From contig NC_133183.1 of the NCBI RefSeq assembly GCF_049306965.1, positions 25,010,501-25,074,500 of the forward strand: 64,000 nucleotides of DNA. The letters run 5' to 3'. The DNA is from Danio rerio (lineage: Eukaryota > Chordata > Actinopteri > Cypriniformes > Danionidae). Below the pieces are notes generated by a model. That model was not told the origin of the DNA. It did not search any database and was given only the letters and a program-made list of their open reading frames with translations. A program made the translations under genes and the position numbers. Shown piece after piece: positions 1 through 11,503 of the stretch. How positions within the stretch are numbered: the stretch's first letter is position 1; each line of letters starts with the position of its first letter.

Positions 1-471
1 ATCATACCAAACTCAGGAACGTTTAATGAAATGACAATGCCAAATACTAGCCTGATGTGCATAATACGGCATTTTTGGACTTTTTTGCTGATGTGTGTAA
101 ACCTGTTAAATCTGTTTTGAAAATGTTCAAGGAATTTGCATGGAAAAACTTTTTATTTTTGGCTACATCATTATCATGTAAACGTTACCTGAATTAATCA
201 AAAGTTAAATTACGATGCGGTCATTGGCAGGAAATTAACCTGAGATTGACAAAATGATAATGACAATACGTTTTTAAAAGGTTAATATTTATAAGACCTG
301 AAAAGTTCAGGGGAAATTGTTGGTCAACAGTTGTGGGAACCATCATTTTGGTGCATTACAAAAAAATAATAGGAGTCATTTTTGATGTCTGAATTGCATT
401 AAAATGAAAAGGAGTTTTTGTGTTTTGTCAATATTAACCGCTCTCCATATTTCTCTGTTTTTCTCCCACAG

Positions 472-498
472 GAACGCCAGAACCGAAATAAACAATAG
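472..498 (+). CDS. ythdf1: ythdf1, last coding exon (3' end only)
   Basis: A pyrimidine-rich acceptor (ttctcccacag) ends at 471 and opens a reading frame of eight residues, ERQNRNKQ, before a TAG at 496-498. YTHDF proteins end in a charged tail of the type VRKERQxRNKQ, and this family is known to carry most of its coding sequence in one large exon followed by a very small last coding exon, so the match in both sequence and gene structure is good. YTHDF1 is a cytoplasmic reader of N6-methyladenosine in mRNA; its YTH domain lies upstream of this window. Positions 1-471 are then the last intron. The position next to mir-124 and bhlhe23 agrees with human 20q13.33. With only eight residues, the call rests on the tail motif plus synteny. 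Confidence 0.78.
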   Translation, partial: ERQNRNKQ

Positions 499-1461
499 AA
501 GGCTGCCCCCTCCCCACAGCTGATGAGCAGTTGTTTTAGGACTGACCATTTAAAAAATGAAATTTAAAGAGGACACAAGATGAAATTTAAAAACAAAAAA
601 TAAACAATCATTATGTTTTTCTATTTAATTCTGGTGACTTCAGCCAGCGTCAGACTCGAGCCTCTGCGCCTCCGGCTTCACCTCTGAGGGCTGAAGTCGA
701 TTAGCACCTCTTAACGTCGCGTCATCATTTCGATTGATTTTTTTGTTTGTTTGTTTGTTTTTGTTTTTTAATTATTATTTTGTTCTTTTTTTCTTCTTTT
801 CTATCATTTGGTATTGTTTCCATACACCTCCCTACCCTGTTTGACCAACCAATACCTGCACAAGTCTTTTCTTTTCATCCTATATTATTGTTTCTTCAGC
901 CCCACTGCTCCTTAACGTGCCCTTCAAAGTGGGTTAAATGAGTGGGTCATGACTTCTGTGTGTGTGCGTGTATGTATGTGTGTATTAGGGAAGATGGTGG
1001 AGTGTATGTCAGTCATGTGATTTTGAGGGGTGTGTCCAGCAGGAGGGGCATCTCCAGCATCAGTAACTGTAACAGGCCAGTTTTACGTTCTGTAGATCCA
1101 GAGTGGTTCGAACCCATTTATGGAGAATAATGCAAATGCATAGAAGGGACAATGAAATGTGTCTTGAGATGATGTTATAAAAAAAAAGAAACTATATTTT
1201 TGAATTATGTAACACTTGACTTGTTTTGTTCAGTGACGAGCCACTTATGTCACACTTTTTGTTTTGTTTTCTCCTTTGTTTTTCCTGCTTGGAGCCTTAA
1301 CATTTTAAAGCTATGGAAACCGTTTAATAATGGCTGTTCTATACCTCAATTGAAACAGCATTATCAGGGAGACGACATCCCATGCATCCTTAACCAAGGG
1401 ACGTCAACATTGTCACTGGCTGGACTAAACAAACAAAAAAAAAAAACAACACAAAAATAAA
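499..1461 (+). other. ythdf1: ythdf1 3' UTR (probable)
   Basis: Non-coding sequence follows the ythdf1 stop. Canonical AATAAA signals lie at 599-604 and 1456-1461, the second just after an A-rich tract. A 3' UTR of about 0.1 or about 1 kb is therefore possible. No transposon boundary is visible in this stretch, unlike the sequence further right. The short open frames here have no family resemblance. Confidence 0.5.
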
Positions 1462-2337
1462 TTAACTAACTTTTTCGTTATGGTTCAGAGCACAGTGCTC
1501 AAGCTTTGTTTTCATACATGCGTAATGTTTAAAGAGCAGAAATGTAACTACTTACTGTTCCAACCCCGCCCAGCAGAGGTCGCTGTTTCTTTAAGCCAAT
1601 CTGAGAGATGTAGCAATTCACTGCTTTTTATTTCAAATCACTTTAGATGCATCACCCTTATCTTTGTTTTGTTTCTCGTCCTTTAACAGATTTGATTTCA
1701 TCCCCTTTTTCCTCCCCCCTGTCCTCAGTATATTGCTAAGCTTTAACGTAGGATCATATAATTATAACAATAACGAAGAACGCCTCAAAACGTGTAACCT
1801 GAAAATTAATGTTACTGATTTACTGTTAAAAGTAAGAAAAAACAAACAAACAACAAAAAAAAAGAGTATATGGTTTCTGTGCGTGATTTTTTTAGGACCT
1901 GCTTGCTGTTTTGTGTGTTTGTGTGTGGGAGAGCGGAATTGAGGGTTTAAGATTTCTATAGTCATATAACAAAAGATTCATGAAAATATATGAAATACTA
2001 AAAATATTAAAAAAAGAGTTACAAGACGAACATTTAAGTCACCCCTGAGATGAATATGCATTGTATTGGAAGGTCATTATCTATCACGTTCTTAGATTTG
2101 ATCATGCTCATTATTAAAATAATACTATATGGTGTAATTGGTGTTTGAAGGTGTTCTTTTTACTGCCTTGCTTTGTCTGGAGGATTCTCATGTCTGCTAA
2201 TTCTGAATCAGTTTTTACGATTTAACTGCATAGATTTCAGTTTACCAAAATTGATGAGCACAGGACAAATATGCTTCATTTGATGACATGATGGACATAT
2301 ATTTGTTATTTGTTTGTTTTCTGAAATTCAAACTATA
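1462..2337. other. intergenic, no recognisable gene
   Basis: AT-rich sequence between the ythdf1 3' UTR and a Tc1/mariner-like MITE. I see only simple A- and T-rich runs and no repeat termini or coding segment I can name. Confidence 0.5.
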
Positions 2338-2571
2338 CACTACCGAATAAAAGTTTGGAGTCAGCTGAATTAAAATGTTCTTAAAATAAGCTTCTCCTGC
2401 TCACCAAAGCTGCGTTTTTTTGTTTTTTTCATCAAAAATACAGCACACGTTGCGAAATTGTGAAATGTTATTGCACTATAAAATAACTGTTCAGAAGTAG
2501 TTTATAATTTATTCCAGTGATTTAAATGATGAATTTTCAGCTTTAGAACTTTTATCTTGAGAGTCATGATC

Positions 2572-2755
2572 GTTTTCTCAACCATGTTCCTGGAAGACCA
2601 CCAGCTCTGCACATTTTCCATGTCTCCTTAACCAAACACACCTGATTCATTGGCTCATTAGCAGAGACTGAAAGACCTGTAATAGGTTTGACAGAAAAAG
2701 GAGACATCCAAAACATGCAGTGTTGGTGGGCCTCCAGGAGGGTGGTTGAGAAACA
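2572..2755. mobile_element. hAT-type MITE (TTTCTCAACC termini)
   Basis: Inverted ends gttttctcaacca (left) and tggttgagaaaca (right) enclose about 180 bp with the phrases 'ttcctggaag' and 'cctccaggag' typical of fish non-autonomous hAT elements. I could not define a clean 8-bp duplication. It lies inside the mariner-like MITE and is therefore younger. Confidence 0.6.
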
Positions 2756-2793
2756 CTGCTTTAGAAAAGACTTTAATATTAATTATTGTAATT

Positions 2794-2840
2794 ATTCATT
2801 GACTCTGAATCTGGGGTCGCCACAGCGGAATGAACCACCG
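2794..2840 (-). mobile_element. DANA/HE1 SINE, 3'-end fragment
   Basis: The segment ggggtcgccacagcggaatg is the reverse complement of the 3' end of the zebrafish tRNA-derived SINE. Only about 45 bp remain. Confidence 0.7.
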
Positions 2841-3036
2841 TTGTTATTATTATTAAAGGTTATAGTAATAAAAGCAATGATAACTGGAGTAATAAACTCA
2901 TTTGAAACCATATACAATAAGTAATAAATAATTAATTTTAAAAATTACATTTAATAAATGCTGCCTTGATGAAGAGAATAATTTTATTTAAATTAATAAT
3001 TAAAAAAAACTGATCCCAATCTTTTGACCGGTAGTG

Positions 3037-3420
3037 TACATTTCTCTCAGCGTCACTGTGAAATAAGCTTAGAAGTAGAGTACATCTTAAATTAATCACA
3101 AATGCTTTATAGTTGTTGTTTTTGTGTGTGTGTGGCTCAAATCAAGAACAGGGTTAAAATAGTAAGGTTTATCTGCTAGTAATATTTTATGCACTCCAAA
3201 TTTGCCTAAATGTCAGTTTTTATACATGTTGCACTGTAATCCCTACAGTAAAGATTACATATTGTAAGCATAACCTGTTTTATTTATGTTCACGCCAGAC
3301 AGCCAGAATTCTCAGTGAGAATAGTAACGTCATTGTGGTCACACTGATTTTTTGGCAAATGTGACATGACAAAGATTATTTCCTGAAGATCAAAGAGAAC
3401 ATTGAAGAGCACACTTAACC
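3037..3420. other. intergenic, nothing recognised
   Basis: AT-rich single-copy-looking sequence between two MITEs; no open frame, RNA hairpin or regulatory signature that I can support. Confidence 0.4.
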
Positions 3421-3897
3421 CTTTAACTGCCCCATCAAGAAAAACATTTTTTGATTGCATTTAACTCCTAATGTTGCTCGTTAACACTCTCAATGTATTT
3501 TTTTTTCAACACATCCCATAATATCTAAATATCAACCTCCACCAAATGATTGATATGTCAGTTTATGGTAAAAGTACCGCAATACATGAAAATCTGAAGT
3601 GAAAGACCCATTTATAAAATATATATATATATATATTTAAAATAAAACATTTCTCAATACTAAATAATCTTTATTTTGCCATAAAAGTATGCCATCAAAT
3701 TTTTTAGATTCTTATTTATTCTACTTATTCTTTTTTTACAATAAAACCAAAATCAAGTGTATTAGCGCAACAGGATTATATTTGTTTGATGTTTTTGTAA
3801 ACCAACAATAACTGTGTCATTCTTTAAATGACTTCAACAGTCCTTATTTAAAACAGTCAAAATATGGTCAACCATTTGGTAGAGCGGGCAGTTAAAG
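3421..3897. mobile_element. MITE with CTTTAACTGCCC inverted termini, copy 1
   Basis: A perfect 12-bp inverted repeat, CTTTAACTGCCC at 3421-3432 and GGGCAGTTAAAG at 3886-3897, bounds 477 bp of AT-rich non-coding DNA. A second copy in the opposite orientation lies at about 35389-35919 in slc17a9 intron 1, sharing internal phrases such as 'accaaatg(a/g)tt' and 'caaaatatggtcaacc'. I cannot assign the superfamily, because the flanking duplication is unclear. Confidence 0.7.
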
Positions 3898-4800
3898 AAC
3901 TAAAGATTCCGAAAGGGTATTTTCACAGTGATGCCATTGAAGAGACATTTTTTTTAATTCTCCTTAAAACCTAATATGATAAATGAGTTTTTATAAGCAT
4001 TTTAATCATCTAACAAGCTTTTATGCAATTGAAAGTTTCAATTAATGGACAGATTTCTTCATCTAACCAATGATGATAAAGAACCTTTATTTTTAAGGGT
4101 GTAGTTGTTAAGTGTATGTAATGTGTGACATGCTATTGCTCCCTTTAGAAGTGTGGAATCTCTAACAGAAAAGCGCCATCTGAATTGATTGGCTGCCATC
4201 TTGTTCTACTCATCCAGCACATCTAGAGTGACATCATTATGTGGAGTTCTGAGAGAAAGCCAGAAATAAAAAACTTGAAACAGCATTTCTAAACAGGTGA
4301 CAGAAATGAATAAAGTAATGATTTATTGACATGTGAACAAAGGAATGAAGTGACAGGTCTTGGTATAAAGTGCTCTGTGCATTTTAAGTTGACATTTTGC
4401 AGTTTTATTCTCATACATATTCTAGTTAATTGCAGTATATACAAATCAAAAACATTGATCAAAACATAATTTCAAATCAATATCATTTTTTGTATTTGTC
4501 TCGATTTTGATGCATTTTCTGGCTTAATTGCAATGGCAGCCAAAGGTCTTTGCATAAATACCTGACATTTTAATAGCCATCAAGCTCATGGTTTCTTTAA
4601 GCAATGTAATGTCAGTACTTAAGCAATGTAAACCTTATTTCTCTACACAAATCTGAGTTGTCTACCTGTAATCAATGACTATGAAAACTTCTTTTGATTA
4701 AAAATATTACTGGAAACGGACTGACTGAAATAAGGCAATGTACTTTGCATTTGAAGAGGAATTTCAGACTCCCGTCAGCTCTTAAAATTAATATTCCTAA
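3898..4800. other. intergenic, nothing recognised
   Basis: AT-rich stretch between the MITE and the GC-rich mir-124 island. No coding, RNA or transposon structure could be supported. Confidence 0.4.
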
Positions 4801-6110
4801 CATGCGCCGGCAACCCATCGGCCTCAGTTCCTGTTCAGCTCAGTAGAATAACCGCGCAGTGTTCACTCTAGATGTGCGCATCTCTTGCGCTGCTGCTGCT
4901 CATTTTCTGCCGCACACGGGTTTGTCGTTTTAAGACCCCTCTCTTGGCATTCACCGCGTGCCTTAATTGTATGGATATTAAATCAAGGTCCGCCGTGAAC
5001 ACGCAGAGTGGCGGGCCTGTGTCACCACCCTCTATGACGCGCACGCGCGCGAACGCACAAGCACTCGCGCACAGCAGAGCAGGCTGCTCTTCAAAGAGCA
5101 CCGCAAAGAGGGATGTCGTAATGCGTTTTGACAACTCGCCGACGACAAAATGTCAAAGTAATATTCACAATATTGTTTCTCCCGCGTTTTTTCTTTCAAA
5201 TCCGCGTGCAATACAATGAAATGTACATGCAAATATTGCGCATAGAAGGCCGAGCAGTGGCCTATATTCATTCCCTTTAGGAGCTGCACAGGGAGCCAGT
5301 GTATGATTCTGCAGCCACGGCTATTGTCCTCCTCCTTTTGAGGCTTCGGGGTTTCTGTGGCTCAGTGGCAGTGCGGTTAGGAATTCAAAAAGAATGTCAA
5401 TGTTTGAATACAGCATATCATAAATGAGCAGGTGTCGTGTAAAGAAAGCAAGGAACCGCACTGCAGGCGACGAACGAAAGCAATGAAGAAGGCACCATCC
5501 GTCCGAAGGGCGCGCATTGTTATGATTCTCACTCGTTTTGCTGACCTCTGCAGTAGTGCATCCCTCAGACTACATCAAGTGTAAACAAAACACTCGGTAA
5601 AATCACAAAATACACAATCAACTACCTTACGAAAAGCCGTCAACCAACCTTATTCAACATAATATGACGGTAATAACAGCAAAATGATTGAAACAGCACT
5701 ACAGTCCGCGTCAACACGATGCTCCATTTTCTCCGTCGAGCATCTCTGGAGCTGCCGCGCGCTGTATCCCTCCTGCATCCCACAACGAGGTCACGTCTGT
5801 CGATTTACGCTCAAATGCGCTGATTGTATCCCGTTTTAATCGTAATCGTCTTCTCCTACAGCGTTCAAGAGTCTCATTTGCGTCTTGCTTGTGCTGATCC
5901 CTTCTGGAGAGATTAGTGCTTCCTCGCGTCCCCGCGCGCTCGCCCTCCTCTGCTGATAGGACTCAAGCGCGAGAGGATTACATCGGGACATGGTGACGTC
6001 ATGACCCGCACCAAGCCCCCCTCCCATCCCGTTAACCAAATCCCCATCAGTACGATGCCCTTGAAAACCAGTGAGGCTGACATTCGGAGGACAGAGAGCC
6101 ATTAGCGCCC
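4800..6110. promoter_or_regulatory. GC/CpG-rich island around mir-124, probable primary-transcript promoter region
   Basis: Unlike its AT-rich surroundings, this stretch is rich in CG dinucleotides, for example around 5038-5070, 5455-5515, 5710-5800 and 5925-6000. A perfect CRE palindrome TGACGTCA lies at 5994-6001. Because mir-124 is on the minus strand, sequence at 5.0-6.1 kb is upstream of the hairpin and could hold its promoter. Open frames across this island (4868-6102, several frames, both strands) overlap each other and the hairpin and look like chance frames in GC-rich DNA. I looked for a REST RE1 site, expected at mir-124 genes, and did not find a convincing one. Confidence 0.5.
4941..5008 (-). 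ncRNA. mir124: mir-124 precursor hairpin
   Basis: Read on the minus strand, this 68-nt segment folds as the classic mir-124 hairpin: CTCTGCG...CAAGAG stem ends, the 5p arm at 4982-5003 (CGTGTTCACGGCGGACCTTG...), an AT-rich loop, and the 3p arm at 4944-4965 beginning TAAGGCACGCGGTGAATGCC, the exact miR-124 mature sequence including its seed AAGGCAC. miR-124 is the main neuronal microRNA. It represses non-neuronal transcripts and REST-pathway factors during neural differentiation. The 5p arm carries G where the common vertebrate sequence has A (TTCACGG for TTCACAG); it should pair as G-C or G-U, so folding is kept. Human MIR124-3 also sits between YTHDF1 and BHLHE23 and opposite in strand to both, so this is most likely its orthologue. 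Confidence 0.97.
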
Positions 6111-8155
6111 TTTACATTCAGCTGAGTTGCTGTAGTGGCTCCCTAAATTTTTTTATGACCACAGCAGAATGTCTAGAAGCACTCTGAATGATATCTGTCA
6201 CTGTTAGTTCATGATTTAGCACTTTTGGGTGACCTATTGCCAGACTTTTTACAGGAAGTGAGGTTTTCAATCTCCACCTTAACAAATATGCTCTGTTTCA
6301 TGGAGAATGTACTTTACATTTTGTATTACTGTGAAAGAGAATGTGAAGCTGGTTTCATGCAGTGTTACATTTGTGTTAACTGTGTTGTTTAGATGCTATA
6401 TTATAGAATCTCCAAAGTCACTTATCTTCTTAAATGGCAAAGTCCTGACATCTTAAATACTGACAGTCAAATTGCACTTTTTTAAAATAGCAGGTGCGAC
6501 GTTAAATGTCTCACAATATAGGTCCCAAATGAAGCACAGTTTGAAATTAGTTTTTTTTTTTCTTGTCGTTCAACTTCAGTTGAACATTATTACTTTATAA
6601 TTTGATTTGTAAAAATTTTATAAATAAATTTACTTTAGAAAATATTTTAATTTTTGGAGCGAACTATCCGTTTTCCACCATTGGCAGGCAACAACTGTAG
6701 TGAGTAGGTCATGTGATAATGGCAACATGGCAGATCTGATTTAAAAAAAATAATAATTCATATTCTGTGACCTAAATATAAATGACATATTCATAGTACA
6801 GCTAGTTACACAATTGTTACAAAGGATAAGGGAAAAAATCTCTACATGAAAGAATAACAACTATTTAAAGAAAACAAAATAAACAATAAATCAAAAGAAA
6901 TCAAACATAATTATCTCAAACCATAAGTAAATTATTAAGAGTGTACCAAAAGGGATCTGATTATTTCAAATTAATGCTCATAATGATAATATTATTGTTT
7001 TCCAGCAGTACAGTTGTTTTGGCAGCTTTCTAATTTAACGATAGGCAGACAGATTCATAATAAATTTTCAAGTCAACACAAAATGTTCTAAAATTAGGCA
7101 AACACTGAATAACTCTACATTTGTTTAATGGAAAAGGCCACAAAGAGTGAACATTTTCAACACATTGTCCACTTCCTTACAATCTGACTCCCAGATCAAA
7201 AACAATAGGTTAATTGATAATTGTTAATTGATAGATTAAAATCAAAACGTTTTTGTAAGCTGAGAAAACAAGACAAGATATTTCTGTCTAAAAAAGTTTA
7301 CAGTTTAAAATTGCATTCTAAAAACAAATGTGCTATTGTTTCCAGATTAGAATGACAGAATGTGAATTGTAAAGAATTTTAATATTAAATTTAGAAAGTA
7401 AATATTTACAGGGATAGTGATTGTGAATAATTTTTAAATAGTCCTTTCTAGGTACTAAAACATATCGATACTATGCCAAGTTTTACTGGTGCACAGGCAG
7501 AAACAGGCTGTTTAATTTTCACTTTTATGCTTTGTGGTACAAGCTAAACAAGTTAGTCAAATGTAATATTTTTGGAAAAAAACAATTTTATTATATACTG
7601 AACACACATGAATGAGATTGATGACAGCTATCGTCTTTACATGCTACAAAATAAATCTCTTGCAACAAGTTTTCTAGTGCCCCTATTGCAATGAGTATCA
7701 CATTGGTTTAACACATTTTGAAGAAGAAAAAAAACAGGGTTTCGATTAGTAAAATAAGTGATAAATATTTACAATAGACTGCTTTTTGATGGTCTGTTTA
7801 TACTGATAGTAATGTGTCATAGTGACACTGTGACCATACTAATCACCTTTTTGTTTTACAAAAAAACAACATAGACTCATTCTGAAAAGTAGCCCTATCC
7901 GTTTCTGGAGATTGCAAATTATGTAGCCAGAGCTACGTAAGACTGCATTTCATCTATAAAACAGACACTGCAGGGCGGTATGACATTGTTCCTTTTTTCG
8001 CTTACCAGCTATAAAAGATTGATTGACATTTTTTTCACGTCACCTCGCACTTCGGTTTCTTATGAAATTTTGACCAATCAAATGCCCTCTTGTATCTGAC
8101 ATGCCATGAAAAATTGTAGCATACCCTGTTTAATGAGGTTCAAGCCTTAAAGGCA
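6111..8155. other. intergenic, AT-rich, no gene seen
   Basis: About 2 kb of AT-rich sequence between the mir-124 island and the first large CACTG-ended element. No splice-linked coding segments, hairpin RNAs or bounded repeats were recognised. Confidence 0.45.
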
Positions 8156-10521
8156 CACTGTAAACGATTTCTGTTGTTTTCACAGTATTATACTGCATTT
8201 CTCAACAGTTTTTTACTGTATAAGCTGTGTACAGTGTGTTACTGTATATATTGTTGTTTTCACAGTATAATAATGTATTTTCAACTTTTCTATACTGTGA
8301 ACATGGTTAACAGTATGTTACTGTAGATTTTATAATGAATTTTGGGGAAAAATCAGTTACTGTGCATCTAAATACAGTACTGCAAATGACCAAGAACAAC
8401 TCCACACACACTATATATATTATGATTATTATGTTTATTTATTTTTAGACAAATTATTTTGTGAAGTAAATAACCTAACCAGTTTCTTCAGACTATTCAA
8501 AACTGTCCCCTGGTTTTCCATTTTTGGGTGCACTGCTCCTTCATTTTATAAGGTAACATGGAAATATTAAATACTATTTAATAAACATAACTTTGTGCTA
8601 AACCAAAACGTAAATTGGAACAAAAATAATTGATTCACGTAACCAAAGACTGTTAAACACACAAAATGATTTCAAAGTCAGCTTGACCAACCTGCTTTAG
8701 ACGGATTCAAGAATATTGGGCACCCATATGGGCCACCGTAGAGGTCACATATCTCCGCATTTTCAAAACAATATTTTAAAATACGCACTATCTTAATAAA
8801 TAAACCACAGACTTGAGTTTAAAACAACTACATTCTCGCATGAAAAACGGTTAAAACTTTATATCATAACACATTTATTATCTAGTCATCGAAGACAGGG
8901 GCATGTCTCAATAATGTCCAGGCCGAGTAAAGCATGAGGTTTGCCGGATACATGAGTGATGGAGCGCCGTCAACCCCTGGAGGTCAGAATCTCCCCTATC
9001 GGCAAAGCACACTTAAAATTAGACATGATATCTAAAAACAAACCACAGATTTGAGTTTGGAAGAACTATATTCTCGCATGAAAAACTGTTAAAACTTCAT
9101 TTCGTAACATATTAAACGCAATATTTATGATATGATCTGGCTTTTCTCATCCGCCATTATATTTGCTTGTTGGTGTAAAATGAACTCTGGGAGAAAAAAA
9201 TATTAATTCTCAAAACACTTCAAGCGAACCTTATTCTTATTGTTAAAGTCAGATATATGTAATAGTTTCGCTGGTAAAGTGAGAAAAAAAAACAATATTT
9301 CTATTTTATCAATATCACGTTTGCACTGGTTCGGTTCAGAACTCAAACGACACCGAATCGGATTGAACCGTTTGCTCGGGAATTATTTTATCACATGTGT
9401 TCACAAGCACATTCAGCAATATGTGTATAAATGTGTGTGACCGAGCAGTATAACGAAATAGTAAAGATTCATTGTTGTGTCTTACAATAATATACAAAAA
9501 GGAATCGGTTTTAGGCGGATTCGACTCTTTACTGTTCTAAGGAGCCGATTCATAGAACCGAGCCGACTCGATTCGACCTTCACCAGGCAAGCAACGGCTA
9601 TCCTAATTTGAAATCCACCTGTCGCCTTTTTCTCCAGTGAATTCATCCTCGGTAAGTTTTTAAAAGTCAAATTCTGTTCGTTAAATGATTGTTTTGTGTA
9701 TTTTTCCGTGTAGTGTGTGTGTAATTTTAAATAATTAACCAAGTTACGTTAGTTGTAGGTACTTATGTCACGTTATTCGATGCCAGACCGTGTTTGTAGT
9801 GTTTGCGAGGTATTAGATAACGTACAGTGAGTTTATCTTGAGTGAGTTTTTGACCATAGTAACGTTACCTGAAAAAAACGTAACTTTTACTTGGGGTTAA
9901 CTGCATTAATGAATTCTCTATTTCAGCACAACACTGAGATGAAGGCAAAGTCACCATGAAAAGTTAAACGTTTAACGTTAAGGTGAGCTCTGGTCTTCAT
10001 GTGGTCATTATGACCAAGTTATCATTATGGTTAAATTTGTAAACTGTAAGTTAGTTATTCAAACTAAACTCACAATGAAACAAGTCTAACTGTTTTATTA
10101 AATTGAGCTGATAATAAAATTCAGTTTATGTCTTTTAAGCTAACGTTAATATTAACATAATTCATATTAATTGTCTATTTCTCACTGGTTAACGAGCTTA
10201 TTGTATAACGTTAGTGTGTCATTAATTGTACATTTTATTTTTGGTGTTCAGGTGTAGGGAATGATTTGTATACAAATTTATTTGAACCCCATACAGATTT
10301 GTATGGTTGTACCATAGATTTAGATTATTAAATGTTAAGTATTATTTTACTCTTATTATATTTATCTTTCTTGCAGCCACAGCAATTGACCAATCTCTCC
10401 TCTCTTGATTATTCAAGGTAATGTTGATGTCTTCCTCATTTTGATTAGATTTTGAAATGTCAAGTTGTTCACAGATTTGTTGTGAGGAGTTTCATGTACA
10501 ACCTCTTTTTCTTCTTCCAGT

Positions 10522-10602
10522 AGCGACGCAGTGGCACAGTAGGTAGTGCTGTCACCTCACAGCAAGAAGGTTGCTGGTTCGAGCCTCGGCTGGTTCAGTT
10601 GG
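10522..10602 (+). mobile_element. DANA/HE1 SINE, 5' tRNA-like head fragment
   Basis: The segment matches the tRNA-derived head of the zebrafish SINE, with an A-box-like TGGCACAGTAGG (10532-10543) and a B-box-like GGTTCGAGCC (10576-10585). The body is missing after about 10602. It lies within an intron-like part of element A. Confidence 0.85.
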
Positions 10603-10708
10603 CTGGATACAATGGCATAATGATTCTGCTTGCTCACAGGAGGTACTTGATTTAGTTTTCCTCAAGCGATACATCAGTTTTTATGAGTAATGCATGACAC
10701 TTGAATTG

Positions 10709-10959
10709 AAGGGACAGTTCACCCAAAAATGAAAATAATAGCATCTTTGGCATCCTCCACTTGTTTCAAAATAGTTAGATTTTTTTTGTTCCATTGAACA
10801 CAAACTCATATTTTTTTTAAAGAAATTTGGTTCAAATATGGATGTCAATAGTTTCTGGTTTCTAACATTCTTCAAAATATCTGCTTTAGTGTTCAACAGA
10901 AATTTAAATGGATTTAAAACACATGGAGTAATGGTGGCAGAAAAGTAAACTATCCTTTT
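10709..10959. mobile_element. Palindromic MITE of the 'AGTTCACCCAAAAATGAAAA' family
   Basis: It starts GGGACAGTTCACCCAAAAAT and ends with a decayed inverse copy (gtaaactatccttt), with 'gttgaacacaaa'-like and 'tttgtgttcaac'-like arms in between. Other copies in the window are near 16630-16815, 25940-26190, 26775-26930, 41345-41470 and 49985-50215. Confidence 0.65.
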
Positions 10960-11310
10960 AAATATTTTATTCTGAGACTTATTTATATGTGTCTTGTCTT
11001 TTGCCATATTGTCTTTCTAGCTCAGATTGTGATGGACCTGGAATGTGACACCAGATACTCTTAAGTCAAGAACCAAATAAAGCACAGATGTGGAAGGATC
11101 TGCAACTAAACTAACTGGAGGAAAGGAACCTTTAGGTAAAAACACCTGCTTTATTTAGGTCTGAAGTATTTTATTTGGCATAGAGATTTATTTTTTTATT
11201 CTTATTCTAATTTTATTTTATGTATATACTGAATAGAAGTCATTTAAATTTCACAACAAATGATTGAATATAAAATATCATCTAGATGTCTTATTTTTCA
11301 TTGTCTTAAA

Positions 11311-11503
11311 CAGGGGTGCTCAACCCTGTTCCTGGAGATCGACCTTTCTGCAGAGTTTAGCTCCAACCCTGATCAAACGCAACTAAACAAACTAAATAGT
11401 ATCTGAAGGAGCACTTGGTAAATAAAGACAGGTGTGTTTGATCAAGGTTGCAGGTAAGCTCTGCGGAAAGGTAGATCTCCAGGAACAGGGTTGAGCACCC
11501 CTG
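11311..11503. mobile_element. hAT-type MITE with long inverted arms
   Basis: CAGGGGTGCTCAACCCTGTT at 11311 and its perfect reverse complement ending at 11503 make a 193-bp near-palindrome; the arms continue through 'cctggagatc' and 'gatctccagg'. Flanks (gtcttaaa / atctaaat) are only roughly duplicated. It lies inside element A. Confidence 0.8.

Larger units (their letters stand above)
2338..3036. mobile_element. Tc1/mariner-like MITE (CACTACCG termini), carrying two insertions
   Basis: The left end reads CACTACCGAATAAAAGTTTGG and the right end is its imperfect reverse complement (cttttgaccggtagtg), both flanked by TA, the Tc1/mariner target. The middle is interrupted by a hAT-type MITE (2572-2755) and a SINE tail (about 2794-2840), so the original element was only a few hundred bases. 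No transposase coding is visible. Confidence 0.75.

Noticed and set aside
4868-5289. Overlapping open frames of 85-115 residues on both strands across the mir-124 hairpin
   Set aside because: They overlap one another and the hairpin, have no family resemblance, and are expected by chance in GC-rich DNA with few stops.
10522-10602. Possible tRNA gene with A- and B-box-like motifs
   Set aside because: The match is to the head of a DANA/HE1 SINE; no acceptor stem closes.
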